39,147 bases of DNA, taken from positions 1-39,147 of the forward strand of contig CAZWKX010000020.1 of the NCBI GenBank assembly GCA_964633975.1, read 5' to 3'. Below the pieces are notes generated by a model that saw nothing but the letters and a program-made list of their open reading frames with translations, ran no database searches and was not told the DNA's origin. The translations under genes and the position numbers were made by a program. Position 1 is the first letter of the stretch. Every line of letters begins with the position of its first letter. Of the stretch, positions 1-8,265 are shown one piece after another. The DNA is from CAZWKX01 sp964633975 (GTDB lineage: Bacteria > Actinomycetota > Acidimicrobiia > Spongiisociales > UBA11373).

Positions 1-470
1 TGGGGCACCCGGGTCCAGGTGAGCCCATCGGCTGAGGTCCACACCGCCGCATCCGCATCGGCAACCGGCCCGTCGTATCCGACGGCTACCAGCCCCGGGC
101 CCCCAGCAGCCACCGAAAACATCGCTTGGTTGTCGGTGCCGCCGAAGACCGCCTCATCATGGGGCACCCGGGTCCAAGTGAGCCCATCGACTGAGGTCCA
201 CACCGCCGCATCCCAATCGTCAACCGGCCCGTCGGCTCCGACGGCGACCAGGCCCGGGCCCCCAGCAGCCACCGACCGCATCTCTTGGTGGTCGGAGCCG
301 CCGAAGGCCGCCTCATCGTCCGACACGCGAACCCAGACACCCGCGCTCTGGCCAAACGTTGCCGTCGCCGCGAGCTGGCCGGTGGTTGTTGACGTGAGGT
401 CAGAGGCACTCTCGCTGCCACAAGCAGCGCATAACACGACTGCCAATAGCGGGATGGTCAACCGTTTCAA
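1..470 (-). CDS. Partial lipoprotein with 53-residue Asp-box (BNR-like) repeats, 3' end off the left edge
   Basis: Reading left from a TTG at 470 gives an open frame to the window edge. The start is supported by AGGGGG at 475-480, 4 nt upstream. The N-terminus is a short signal peptide (KR, then hydrophobic residues) ending in LCAAC followed by GS, a lipobox-like site with an unusual Cys at -3. After it come about two copies of a 53-residue unit containing VWTSxDGLTWTRVP and SVAAGGPGLVAVG. The segment SxDGLTW resembles the Asp-box of BNR/sialidase-type beta-propellers. The unit repeats at DNA level with a period of 159 bp (compare 2-30 with 161-189). The protein is probably exported and membrane anchored, and folds as a propeller; substrate unknown. 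Other reading frames here are shadows. Confidence 0.72.
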   Translation of the reverse strand, partial: MKRLTIPLLAVVLCAACGSESASDLTSTTTGQLAATATFGQSAGVWVRVSDDEAAFGGSDHQEMRSVAAGGPGLVAVGADGPVDDWDAAVWTSVDGLTWTRVPHDEAVFGGTDNQAMFSVAAGGPGLVAVGYDGPVADADAAVWTSADGLTWTRVP

Positions 471-601
471 CGTTCCCCCTTGAAGATGGCTGGCGTCACC
501 CTAGTGATCCCCCTTGGGTCATCGATTCGCGCCATCTTGCACATACACCTTGCTTGCATTAACACCTTGCGACACTGGCCTGGGCGAGAGTGATGTCACG
601 A

Positions 602-634
602 GAGATCCGCCGAACGCGCCATCCGGCGGATCTC
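602..634. terminator. 11-bp perfect inverted repeat, possible terminator of the SEC-C gene
   Basis: Arms GAGATCCGCCG (602-612) and CGGCGGATCTC (624-634) pair perfectly around an 11-nt loop. A second, outer inverted repeat (585-593 with 651-659, 9 bp) encloses it. It lies just 3' of the broken minus-strand SEC-C gene. There is no T-run, so the terminator role is inferred. Confidence 0.45.
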
Positions 635-650
635 GACTTAAGGGTGGGCC

Positions 651-898
651 TCACTCTCGGAAAGTAGTAATCGCGGAGGCTGCCATCGTAGCGCCGCTTC
701 GCATACAGCAGTTCTTGAAAGCGCTTGGTGCTGCCGCAGGGACGGGGATCGTTTCGTCCGAGCTTCTCCATCAGCTCCTTGTGGCCATAGACGACTCGGT
801 GACCGCGTTTGATCCTCGTCTCGGATGGGTAGCCCTTGCGGCGTTTGCTAGTCCGCTCGAAACGACGGGAGGTCGCTGCGGTTGTCGTGGTTCCTCAT
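651..898 (-). pseudogene. Broken small SEC-C motif protein gene
   Basis: An ATG at 898 has a very good ribosome site (GAGGAGG, 6 nt upstream) and begins MRNHDNRSDLP. It hits a stop after 16 codons, but one frame over the sequence continues as FERTSKRRKGYPSE and later KLGRNDPRPCGSTKRF. This is the SEC-C metal-binding signature (normally NDPCPCGSGKRFK followed by CC). The first Cys has become Arg, explained by one base change (TGT to CGT). The CC pair survives only in another frame (tgctgtatgcga). The reading returns to the earlier frame for RYDG and RDYYF, and a plausible ancestral stop is at 651-653. At least three frame changes plus loss of a metal ligand suggest a dead gene. Local assembly error is the alternative. 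SEC-C domains bind zinc; the role of this short family is unknown to me. Confidence 0.6.
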
Positions 899-1547
899 GA
901 TGTGCCTCCTCGTCGGACGGCCGGGGATCATAGGACAGTGGCGAGGCCACAACCAATGGTGACATTGAGTGGCGGGCCCCGGCGAGAGTGGCCTCACCCA
1001 CTTCGCTCGAGGAACAACGGCGAACGCTCGGCAGGGGAGTGTGGTGTGGTGTTTGCCGGTTCAGGGTCGACTCCCGCTGATCACGAGTAGTTGTTGGGGC
1101 GGGGCTACTGGTGAGGCGCCCGGTGCAGCGGGTCGGTCTTAGTCCCCTTCTCCTGCAGACCCCAGGGCTCCGTCAGCTTGAAGTCCGCCGCCGAGATGAT
1201 GCGAGCCAGGAGGCTCACCGTCCCGAGCTCCACACAGACGATCCCGATTGCGGCTTATGTAGTCACTCGCCCTGCCTCGTCGCTCCTCGACCATACGTCG
1301 TCGGGTGATGTTCCCCTAGGGTCGGAACGCTCGGCTCCGGCATGAGCCGTCGGAGGATACGGCTCGATCGCTCTGCGACGCCTCGGCACCCTTGAGCTTC
1401 ACGAGGATGCGGATAGGAGCTCTTGACTGCATTGCAGACTGGAGCTACTTCGCTCGTCCCCGTCGGGAGCACTAGGGCCAGGGGAGGATCGCCTTGCGAA
1501 ATTGGTCCGGCGGCCGGCCAAGTGCCCCCGGCTAGCCTGGGCGGGTC
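899..1547. other. Gene-poor stretch, possible short gene remnant at about 1105-1250 (minus)
   Basis: No convincing gene is seen. On the minus strand an open run of about 48 residues ending at 1105-1107 contains LLARIISAADFKLTEPWGLQ, which looks protein-like but has no clear start and I cannot assign it. The rest holds only overlapping low-quality ORFs. The neighbouring genes are also broken, so this may be part of a decayed area. Confidence 0.3.
1533..1538 (+). promoter_or_regulatory. Candidate -10 box TAGCCT, 9 nt before a GTG start
   Basis: TAGCCT fits TANNNT and lies 9 nt upstream of the GTG at 1548. No Shine-Dalgarno is visible between them. It is one of several such arrangements in this window. 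Confidence 0.3.
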
Positions 1548-2565
1548 GTGAAGCGAGATGCCTGGCTCGATCATCTCAATGGTGATCCGCGCCCGTGGCT
1601 GTTGGAGGAATCGAACCAGGCGGTCCGGGCGGCGACCTTGGTCCGTCTGATGGGCCGGGAAGAGACAAATCGCGACGTAATCGAGGCCCGGTCCCGCGCC
1701 ATGAAGACAGATCCGATCAAGGGGATACTCGACGCGCAGGATCCCGAAGGCTTCTGGATCAAGCCAGGCCCCGGATACTCGCCGAAGTACCGCGGCACAG
1801 TCTGGAGCTTCATGTTCCTGGAGCAGCTCGGTGCCGACCCCGATCACGAGCAGATCCGGACCGCCGCCGAGTATGTACTCGCCTGGACCGCAACTGCGGC
1901 CGGCGGGTTGGGCTGCTCGGGAGGCCTGTCCGCTCCGCCCCCCTCCTCGGTGCTGCACTGTCTGAATGGCAATCTGCTGCGAGCCTTGATCAGGTTCGGG
2001 TATCTGGACGACCCGCGGGTGCGGGCGGCCATCGATTGGGAGGCTCGAGCGATCACCGGTGAGGGTGTCGAACGCTGGTACAAGTCCCGGACCAGCGGGC
2101 CCGGCTTTGGGTGCGGCGTCAATGACGGTCGGGCCTGTGCCGGGGGCGGTGAAGGCGATGCGAGGGCTGGCGGCGATCCCGCCGCGGCGCCGCGCCAAGG
2201 CGGCCCGTCGCGCCATCGAGGTAGGTGTCGAGTTCCTGCTCTCTCGGGATCCGAGCATCGCCGACTACCCGATGCCGGTCGGTGACACCGAGCCTTCCAA
2301 ACTATGGTTCAAGCTGGGTTTTCCCTCCGGATACGCGGCCGACGTCCTGCAAGTGCTAGAGGTGCTCGCCGAGCTGGGACATGCTCGTGATGCCCGGCTC
2401 AAGCCGGCCGTGGCGTGGCTGCTTAGTCGGCAGGACGGCCAGGGTCGGTGGCACAATCAGTATGCCTACAACCGCCAGACCATCGTTGACATCGAGCGGC
2501 AGGGCCAACCCTCTAAGTGGGTAACGCTGCGCGCGTGTACCGTGCTGGCCGCGGCCCTTCCCTGA
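1548..2565 (+). pseudogene. Frameshifted alpha/alpha-toroid (prenyltransferase/squalene cyclase-like) protein
   Basis: The first part starts at GTG 1548 (KRDAWLDHLNGDPRPWLLEE) and reads in one frame to about 2125. The protein then continues one frame over, with KAMRGLAAIPPRRRAKAARR, FLLSRDPSIADYP, GFPSGYAADVLQ and SKWVTLRACTVL, to a stop at 2563-2565. Joined, this gives about 338 residues. The repeated helical units with GxW-type segments (DAQDPEGFW, SRQDGQGRW) are typical of squalene-cyclase-like alpha6/alpha6 toroids. The shift lies near 2125-2150 in a G-rich tract. It may be a true frameshift or an assembly error; both halves are otherwise well preserved, which favours a recent event or error. 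A DxDD or other catalytic motif is not visible, so enzymatic activity should not be assumed. Confidence 0.65.
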
Positions 2566-2820
2566 GTCGGTTCCACCGCCGCGGTCTCCCCTTATTCCCC
2601 GTCGCTCCTTTGCCGCGATCGGCCCGCAGATGACATCCTGCGACGCTGGCGCAGGTGAAAGCGACGTCATCAGATTCGCCCCAGAGACGGTCGTCCCCTT
2701 TGGGGATAGCTGGATTGCGCCGGAAGCCTGCCGGCGGGATCTGCCGAAGGTCTCTGTGCGGGATGCTCTTGGTCATGGACCCTTGTGGAAGCCGCACCTC
2801 GAGACGGATGGGAGGAGACG

Positions 2821-2934
2821 ATGCACAACCTGGTCGATGTGGCCGTGTTCTTTATGGGTCTAGGTGTCTTTTTTGCGGGGATTGGAGTGCTCTACGGAGT
2901 GTCGGTCTGGGAAAAGAAGAAGACCGGCGACTGA
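2821..2934 (+). CDS. 37-aa single-span membrane miniprotein
   Basis: ATG at 2821 follows a clear ribosome site (GGAGGAG, about 4 nt upstream). The protein starts MHNLVDVAVFF, has one strongly hydrophobic segment at about residues 7-29 containing repeated Gly, and ends with a charged tail EKKKTGD. The Lys-rich C-terminus suggests N-out/C-in topology. Size and shape resemble small accessory subunits of transporters or oxidases such as MetS- or KdpF-like peptides, but no specific family can be assigned. No partner gene is adjacent: upstream is the frameshifted toroid gene and downstream the ABC fragment. A GC hairpin (2961-2966 with 2974-2979) follows the stop and may end the transcript. Confidence 0.6.
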   Translation: MHNLVDVAVFFMGLGVFFAGIGVLYGVSVWEKKKTGD

Positions 2935-3137
2935 CCCTGGCACACGGGCGCATAGGGAACGGCGGCATATGGCGCCGCCGCCGCTCCGCTTCGGAGTCGG
3001 TTGACATACCCCTGCGCCTGGTTGCCGGCCTGTCCACGAGGGGTTTCCCGATGTCAGACCCCGCGCTCGGGTAGGGACCAGCTTCTGGAGCACTCCGCCG
3101 GTCCGGGCGCCAGCCGCCTTGCGGCGCTTCCGCGCCG

Positions 3138-3523
3138 GTGTCTGGGGTGTGCGGCCGTTTCCTCGATCCACGGAGACTGATAAGTCGTCTTCCTGAGGGC
3201 AACGCCGCTGCCATCCATGTGTCCGGACTCTTCCGTTCTCTGGGTGACCTGGGGGCGGTGGATGGCATCGACCTGGCGGTGCAGGNNNNNNNNNNGCCGA
3301 TGCTCTCGCCGAACTCGGTCTCGTCGCCGTGCAGGGCGGCGAGTTGTTCTCGCTCTTGGGGCCCACCGGTGCGGGCAAGACCACCACCATCAAGCTGCTG
3401 TGTTGCCTGCTGCGGCCCACCGCCGACAACCGACGCGGCAGTTGCGGGAGCCAAGGCGGGTGCACAACTGCGAGGGGACGGTGGGGCGAGCCGACGGGTA
3501 GGGTTGATCGTGTAACAGTGTGA
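3138..3523 (+). pseudogene. ABC-transporter ATPase fragment split by an assembly gap
   Basis: Before the gap one frame reads IHVSGLFRSLGDLGAVDGID followed by LAVQ, the typical start of an ABC ATPase. After it, another frame reads VAVQGGELFSLLGP, then Walker A (GPTGAGKTTT) and LLRPTAD. The frame then shifts again (PTTDAAVAGA) and ends at 3523. The Q-loop, signature, Walker B and H-loop are all absent, so at most the first 60-70 residues of a nucleotide-binding domain remain. The sequence gtgcagg occurs on both sides of the Ns, suggesting overlapping contigs that were not merged. Part of the damage may therefore be assembly artefact, but the missing 3' two thirds is real truncation because DUF4389 starts at 3535. 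Confidence 0.6.
3286..3295. other. Run of ten N (scaffold gap)
   Basis: Ten consecutive N inside the ABC-ATPase fragment. The true gap length is unknown, and reading frames cannot be followed across it. Confidence 0.98.
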
Positions 3524-3534
3524 GGAGGCAGACC

Positions 3535-4116
3535 GTGATTACTTCGCCTGAACCTTACGCAGCCCGTCTCGAAGTCGATTACCCGGAGAAGCTCGATCGA
3601 TTCACCACGTTCTTCCGGGGCATCTGGGCCATCCCGATCGCCATCGTTGCCGGTCTGGTCGGCGGGGGCGTAAGCGATCTCTGTTTTGCGGTGGGCCTGA
3701 TGATCGTGTTCCAGGTGCGGTACCCACGGTGGTGGTTCGACTTCGCCCGAGAAGCGACGCGTTTTGGGGCCCGGGCCGGCGCCTACCTAGGGTTGCTCAC
3801 CGATCGGTACCCATCGACGACCGATGAGCAGTCGGTGCATCTCGAGATCGACTATCCAGATGTGGAGCAAGACCTCAACCGCTGGCTGCCGCTGGTGAAA
3901 TGGCTGCTGGCGATTCCGCACTACATGGTGCTCGTCGTGCTTTGGGTGGGCGCGATCTTCGCAGTCATCATTGCCTGGTTCGCCATCCTCTTCACCGGGC
4001 GCTATCCGCGGTCGCTTTTCGACTACGTGGTGGGAGTCGGCCGATGGACCCTGCGAGTGGACGCCTACGCCTCCTTGCTGGTCACCGATCGATACCCGCC
4101 GTTCAGCCTCAAATGA
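3535..4116 (+). CDS. DUF4389-family membrane protein with two repeat units
   Basis: The start is GTG 3535, placed 6 nt after GAGGAGG (3522-3528). An earlier in-frame start at 3520 would overlap that site. The 193-residue protein consists of two similar halves. Each begins with LEVDYP/LEIDYP, has one or two hydrophobic spans (GIWAIPIAIVAGLVGGG; HYMVLVVLWVGAIFAVIIAW), then RYPRWWFDF/RYPRSLFDY and ends TDRYP. This is the DUF4389 pattern, known from actinobacterial membrane proteins of unknown function, often with two or more units. The following MDR gene begins 44 nt later on the same strand and could be co-transcribed. The function cannot be stated. Confidence 0.88.
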   Translation: MITSPEPYAARLEVDYPEKLDRFTTFFRGIWAIPIAIVAGLVGGGVSDLCFAVGLMIVFQVRYPRWWFDFAREATRFGARAGAYLGLLTDRYPSTTDEQSVHLEIDYPDVEQDLNRWLPLVKWLLAIPHYMVLVVLWVGAIFAVIIAWFAILFTGRYPRSLFDYVVGVGRWTLRVDAYASLLVTDRYPPFSLK

Positions 4117-4160
4117 ATCGATAGAAGCTCTGTGGACCGGCTGACGGAAGGCTCGGCGTG

Positions 4161-5141
4161 ATGAAGGCGATAGTCCAAGACAGGTACGGCCCTCCCGACG
4201 TCCTCGAACTGAGGGACATCGACAAGCCCGAGATCGGCTCCGACGACGTGCTGATACGTGTTCACGCGGCCGCAGTACATCCAGGCGACTGGCTTCTCAT
4301 GAGAGGCCGGCCGTACGTCATCCGCATGGGATTGGGCCTCACCAAACCGAGGAAGAGGATTCCTGGATTCGATGTGGCCGGGAGTATTGAGGCGGTCGGG
4401 CAGAACGTGACAAGTTTCCGGCCGGGTGATGAGGTGTTCGGCAAAGGCAACGGCACCTGTGCCGAGTTCGTGTCCGCCGCCGAGGACGAGTTGGCCCCGA
4501 AGCCGGCCAATCTCACCCTTGAGCAAGCCGCAGCAGTGGCGGTCTCCGGGGTGGCCGCTCTGCGTGCCATCCGTGATAGAGGCAACGTGCAGACGGGGCA
4601 GAAGGTGCTGATCAACGGTGCGTCCGGAGGGGTGGGAACGTTCGCCGTGCAGATCGCCAAGGCTTTGGGGGCCGAGGTGACCGGCGTGTGCAGCACCAAG
4701 AACGTGGAGATGGTGCGATCGATAGGCGCAGACCACGTGGTCGACTACACCCAAGAGGACTTCACCAAGGGTGCGGAGCGTTACGACCTCATCCTCGACA
4801 ACGTGGCCAACCATTCGTTGTCGCGTCTCAGGCGGGTGCTCACCCGCGAGGGGACTCTTATACCCAACAATGGGACCTCGGGCGGTCGCTGGGTTGGAAC
4901 GGTGGGTCGCACCCTGAGGGCGCTCATGTTGTCGCCGTTCTTGCGCCGTCAGGGGCGTCCGTTCGTCTCGATGGAGAAGAGCGAGTACCTGGTTGCCCTC
5001 AAGGAGCTGATCGAGGCCGGCGAGGTGACACCGGTTATCGACAGGACGTATCCATTGAGCCAAACCCCCGAGGCCATGGGTTATATCGGAGATGGGCACG
5101 CTCGGGGCAAGGTGGTCATCACCGTGTCGATTCTCCCGTGA
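4161..5141 (+). CDS. NAD(P)-dependent quinone-oxidoreductase-type MDR enzyme
   Basis: A 326-aa medium-chain dehydrogenase/reductase. The N-terminal GroES-like half carries MKAIVQDRYGPPDVLEL and PGFDVAGSIEAVG. The cofactor-binding half has INGASGGVGTFAVQIAKALG (Gly-rich loop at about 154-159) followed by DHVVDYTQEDF. The Cys-rich lobe that binds structural zinc is absent, as in quinone reductases, so it probably reduces quinones or enones with NADPH in the cytosol. ATG 4161 is preferred over the adjacent GTG 4158 because of the distance to GGAAGG (4146-4151). It converges with another MDR gene at 5293. The real substrate is unknown; the family covers many alkenals and quinones. Confidence 0.88.
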   Translation: MKAIVQDRYGPPDVLELRDIDKPEIGSDDVLIRVHAAAVHPGDWLLMRGRPYVIRMGLGLTKPRKRIPGFDVAGSIEAVGQNVTSFRPGDEVFGKGNGTCAEFVSAAEDELAPKPANLTLEQAAAVAVSGVAALRAIRDRGNVQTGQKVLINGASGGVGTFAVQIAKALGAEVTGVCSTKNVEMVRSIGADHVVDYTQEDFTKGAERYDLILDNVANHSLSRLRRVLTREGTLIPNNGTSGGRWVGTVGRTLRALMLSPFLRRQGRPFVSMEKSEYLVALKELIEAGEVTPVIDRTYPLSQTPEAMGYIGDGHARGKVVITVSILP

Positions 5142-5292
5142 GTGACATTCAGTGTGGCCGCTATGGGGCAGATCCACGTTAGACGTGCCGGTTTGGACGG
5201 CGAGACGATCCTTCTCGCAGGGCTTGTCATGCTTGGCGCTTCGTTTTTCCACCCCTCGCCGGTGATTCCCCACACTGACCCGTGTTCAGAGA

Positions 5293-6327
5293 TCAGTGGT
5301 ATGCGTCGGTGACCAGAACCATCTTGCCGGCGTGCCCGCCACGCTCGAGCAGTTCATGAGCACGAGCCGCCTCGACCAACGGCATACGATCCGCCACCAC
5401 CGGCTTGATACGGCCCGCTGCCGCCGATTCGAGGAGTTCCGTCAGTGTTTCCCGGTACCAGGCGTTGTGCGTGTGAGGGAACTTCAGCATGCTCGGGGAC
5501 AGCGGCACCCTCCGGCCGTCCGGAATGAGCTTGAGCCCCAAGATCGTCAGCAGGGTGAGTGGAATGACCTTCCTTCCCGCCTTGGATGAGGCGACGCTGC
5601 CGAGCACCACCAACCGTCCACGCTTACGCAGGGCTCGGTAGGAGCGCCAGATTTGGCGCGCGCCCCCAATGAGATCAAAGAGAACATCCACACCATCGCC
5701 GGTGAGACTGCGGATTCGCTCGACGAAGTCCTCTGCGCGGTAGTCGATCGGGGTGGCTCCGAGGGCGAGTACAAGTTCGTGGTTGTGTTTGGAGGCCGTG
5801 CCGTACATCTCCAGCCCGGCCAGCTTGCCGAGCTGGAGCAGAGCGGAGCCCAGGCCTCCAGCCGCGCCGTGGACGAGGATGCGTTCGCCGCTCCGCACGC
5901 CGGCGGTTAGGTGCAAGTACAGGTATGCGGTGAGGTAATTCACCACCAGGGCGACGGCCTCGACAGGATCCAGGCCCGAAGGGACGGGCACCACGTGGCC
6001 GGCGGGCAGACAAATGAACTCCGCGTAGCCACCGCCAAGACCGAAGGTCCACCCGGCAACCCTCTGCCCCGGCTCGACCGCCAACACGCCCTCGCCCAGC
6101 TTGTCCACCACACCGACGATGTCCTCGCCCGGGGTGAACGGCACACGCGGACTCCCGGGGATCCAGAACGACCGGGCCGAGAGATCGTACGCGGAGACCC
6201 CGGCCGTCAAGACCTTCACCCGAACCTTGCCCGCCTGAGGTTCGGGGAGATCCTCTTGCACCACCTGCAACACGTCCGGCCCACCTCGCCGCGACACAAT
6301 GACGCGGCGATGTTTCTTGACTTGCAT
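5293..6327 (-). CDS. Zinc-independent MDR oxidoreductase (VAT-1/quinone reductase-like)
   Basis: A 344-aa member of the same superfamily as the convergent gene at 4161, but clearly diverged. Visible blocks are RRGGPDVLQVVQEDLPEP, PGEDIVGVVDKLGEGV, VHGAAGGLGSALLQLGKLAG (Gly-rich NADP loop at about 155-160), GATPIDYRAEDF and DGVDVLFDLIGG. It lacks zinc ligands, consistent with NADPH:quinone/alkene reductase chemistry. KIxPVVADRxPLxEAxxAHELLE-type residues near the C-terminus are standard for the family. It is transcribed alone, with no gene for 500 bp upstream. Substrate not predictable. The two MDR genes face each other with 150 bp between stops and no obvious terminator there. Confidence 0.88.
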   Translation of the reverse strand: MQVKKHRRVIVSRRGGPDVLQVVQEDLPEPQAGKVRVKVLTAGVSAYDLSARSFWIPGSPRVPFTPGEDIVGVVDKLGEGVLAVEPGQRVAGWTFGLGGGYAEFICLPAGHVVPVPSGLDPVEAVALVVNYLTAYLYLHLTAGVRSGERILVHGAAGGLGSALLQLGKLAGLEMYGTASKHNHELVLALGATPIDYRAEDFVERIRSLTGDGVDVLFDLIGGARQIWRSYRALRKRGRLVVLGSVASSKAGRKVIPLTLLTILGLKLIPDGRRVPLSPSMLKFPHTHNAWYRETLTELLESAAAGRIKPVVADRMPLVEAARAHELLERGGHAGKMVLVTDAYH

Positions 6328-6847
6328 CTGATGTCCTTCCCGAGACGTGGCGGCCTCCCCGGCGCCGGCTCACACGGCTTTCGGCCGGAACCAGACGCCA
6401 TATGAATCCCTAGACCGGTGCCCGCCCTTGAGATGGAGTTGACCCGCTTTGGCGGGCACTGTTGGGCTTTGGTTCTTGGCGGCGGCGAGAAGTACCAGCA
6501 CCACCAGGTTTCCGAAGCCGGTTCGCCGCAGCGACAGGCCGTGCGGGGAAGCGGGGCGGGAGCCTTCCCGCAGCGGGGAAGAGCGGCCGGAATCCCGCCC
6601 GGGCTCCCCGCGTCTGCCCCATCCTTGCATGGCGTCTCCTGCAGCCTCCTGAGAGCGGTAGGCCGCTCTCGCCGCCTAGAGCCGGGCGCTAGTCAACCCA
6701 AACAGGGCCGGAGAGAGCAAATCGGCGCACCGGAGCCGGGCGGCGCCGCCGCATGGAGGGAGCGCAAAGTCGTGGTGGGTGAGTAGTGCGGGGCGTCTTC
6801 GCCTCGCACCCCGCGCTACCCACCCCGGACGGCCACGCCGCCCTCGT
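6328..6847. other. 520-bp intergenic region with GC-rich hairpins, no convincing gene
   Basis: It contains three notable inverted repeats: GCCCGCC/GGCGGGC (6420-6426 with 6451-6457), GAGAGCGG/CCGCTCTC with a 4-nt loop (6651-6670), and an 11-bp stem at 6783-6819. A minus-strand ORF at 6370-6630 (86 aa) has a GGAGA ribosome-like site and a short hydrophobic patch, but its composition is Arg/Pro/Gly-rich and I do not trust it. Confidence 0.4.
6783..6819 (-). terminator. 11-bp stem-loop 3' of the WD40-like gene
   Basis: GTAGTGCGGGG (6783-6793) pairs with CCCCGCGCTAC (6809-6819), allowing one G-U, around a 15-nt loop. It lies 29 nt after the stop of the minus-strand gene at 6848. No T-run follows. 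Confidence 0.45.
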
Positions 6848-8110
6848 TCAGCTGTCAAGACTCCAGATGCGCACAAATCCGCCGGAATCGCCGGAGGCCA
6901 ACTTGGTGCCATCCGGCGAGATGGCCAAGTCGATAACCGCGTCCGGTCCGGTGGCGAGCTCGCCTGCCTGCTGGCCGGTTATCGGATCCCAGAATGCGAT
7001 TGGTGCTCCGCCGACGGACGTCAGTAGGAGCGTGGTGCCGTCTGCGGCCCAGTACGTGCTGCCTTCCACGAGGTTGATGGTGGCGAGCAGGTTTCCGCTC
7101 GCCGGATCCCAGACGAAGGCCATCGACTCGTCCCACGAGTAGCCGACGATCACGGCTCCATCGGGCGACCAGCTCGGAGGGCCGAGCCGCTCGTTTGGCC
7201 CCGTGTCGCAGGGCGCTTCCCAGTCCTGAGGGAAGCCGGAGCACCCGAGAGTGCGGACGATCTCGAGCGTCTCGGCGTCGTACAGCACGTAGGTCACAAA
7301 GAACGGGCCCTCCAGTGCGGCAAGCATGGCGCCGTCGGGCGACCAGGCGGGGTCCGACACGTAGGGATCCGTCAGTTCCACACCGCTGTCCCACTCGCCG
7401 GCGTTGAACACCTCGATCGTGGTGCTGCCGACGGCAAGCTGGGAGCCGTCGGGTGACCAGGCCATGGCCATGGTGTACTCGGAGGCGGTCGTGATTCGCT
7501 CGGCAATCTCGCCGGTGGCGGCGTCCCAGAACCGGATCGAGGTTCCGCCGGCGGTGGCGACGGTGCCGCCGTCCTCATTCCACCCTCCGAGCGAGAGCAA
7601 GCCGGAGGCCCCTATGTGGTCCAGTGTGAAAAGCTGTTCACCGGTGGCGACGTCCCAGAGCACGGCCTGATCTGTTCCTTGGGTGACCACCGCGATACGC
7701 GAGCCGTCGGGCGACCACGCCAGCTGCGTCGTGTTGCCCGGGTTGGGGCCGAGGGTGACGATGGTCTCACCGGTGGCCGTGTCGAAAACGTCGACGTTGT
7801 TCGAGTTGGAGGCGGCGAGCATGGTGCCGTCGGGTGAGAACTCCACGTCGTCGACCCTGAAGCCGCTTGGAGCCAGCTCATAGGCCAGAGTCAGTCGGTC
7901 GACTGACTCCGCTCCGACAACCGGGGGCAGCGTTGTTGTGGTCGGGGCCTCCGAAGTTGTAGGTGCTTCGGTTGTGGCCGGCGCTTCGGTGGTGGTAGCC
8001 GCTCTGGCTGTGGTTGTCACGGCAAGCGTCGTGTCGGCGCTTCCGCCGGATCCGCCACACGCAGCCAGCAGGACGGCGAGCACGATTCCGGCGGCAGACG
8101 GTCGATGCAT
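6848..8110 (-). CDS. WD40/beta-propeller lipoprotein
   Basis: A 420-aa exported protein. The signal peptide ends at LLAACGGSGG, a good lipobox, followed by a Thr/Ala/Glu-rich linker (TTTEAPATTEAP) and then a propeller of repeated units such as FSPDGTMLAASNSNNVDVFD, AWSPDGSRIAV and ISPDGTKLASGDSGG. These are WD40/TolB-type blades with the SPDG turn; about seven blades are visible, the last ending in VRIWSLDS. It should sit on the outer face of the membrane and bind a partner rather than catalyse. ATG 8110 is chosen over TTG 8113 because GGGAGG lies about 9 nt before it. Downstream neighbours on the same strand are also secreted proteins with similar linkers. Confidence 0.88.
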   Translation of the reverse strand: MHRPSAAGIVLAVLLAACGGSGGSADTTLAVTTTARAATTTEAPATTEAPTTSEAPTTTTLPPVVGAESVDRLTLAYELAPSGFRVDDVEFSPDGTMLAASNSNNVDVFDTATGETIVTLGPNPGNTTQLAWSPDGSRIAVVTQGTDQAVLWDVATGEQLFTLDHIGASGLLSLGGWNEDGGTVATAGGTSIRFWDAATGEIAERITTASEYTMAMAWSPDGSQLAVGSTTIEVFNAGEWDSGVELTDPYVSDPAWSPDGAMLAALEGPFFVTYVLYDAETLEIVRTLGCSGFPQDWEAPCDTGPNERLGPPSWSPDGAVIVGYSWDESMAFVWDPASGNLLATINLVEGSTYWAADGTTLLLTSVGGAPIAFWDPITGQQAGELATGPDAVIDLAISPDGTKLASGDSGGFVRIWSLDS

Positions 8111-8265
8111 CAAATGGGCCTCCCGGGTGGCTCAGCTTCGTGGGGACCGGCGGCCGGCGCATCCCAGCCGAATCTGTTCCGGGAGCAGTATCGCCCGGGA
8201 TCGAGCGCCCTTGATGCCTTTGGGCCAGATCCCAGTTGCGGAAGGGTAGGCAGGACGGGCGTGAG

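Noticed and set aside
1263..2258. 331-codon minus-strand ORF opposite the toroid gene
   Set aside because: Shadow of the frameshifted plus-strand gene, which has clear repeat motifs in two frames.
4065..5273. Long minus-strand ORF of 402 codons opposite the MDR gene
   Set aside because: It is the antisense shadow of a strongly supported MDR gene, with a His/Arg/Gly-rich composition and no known motifs.
6370..6630. 86-codon minus-strand ORF with GGAGA-like site
   Set aside because: Arg/Pro/Gly-rich, with only a short hydrophobic patch; no family resemblance. It could be real but is not supported.
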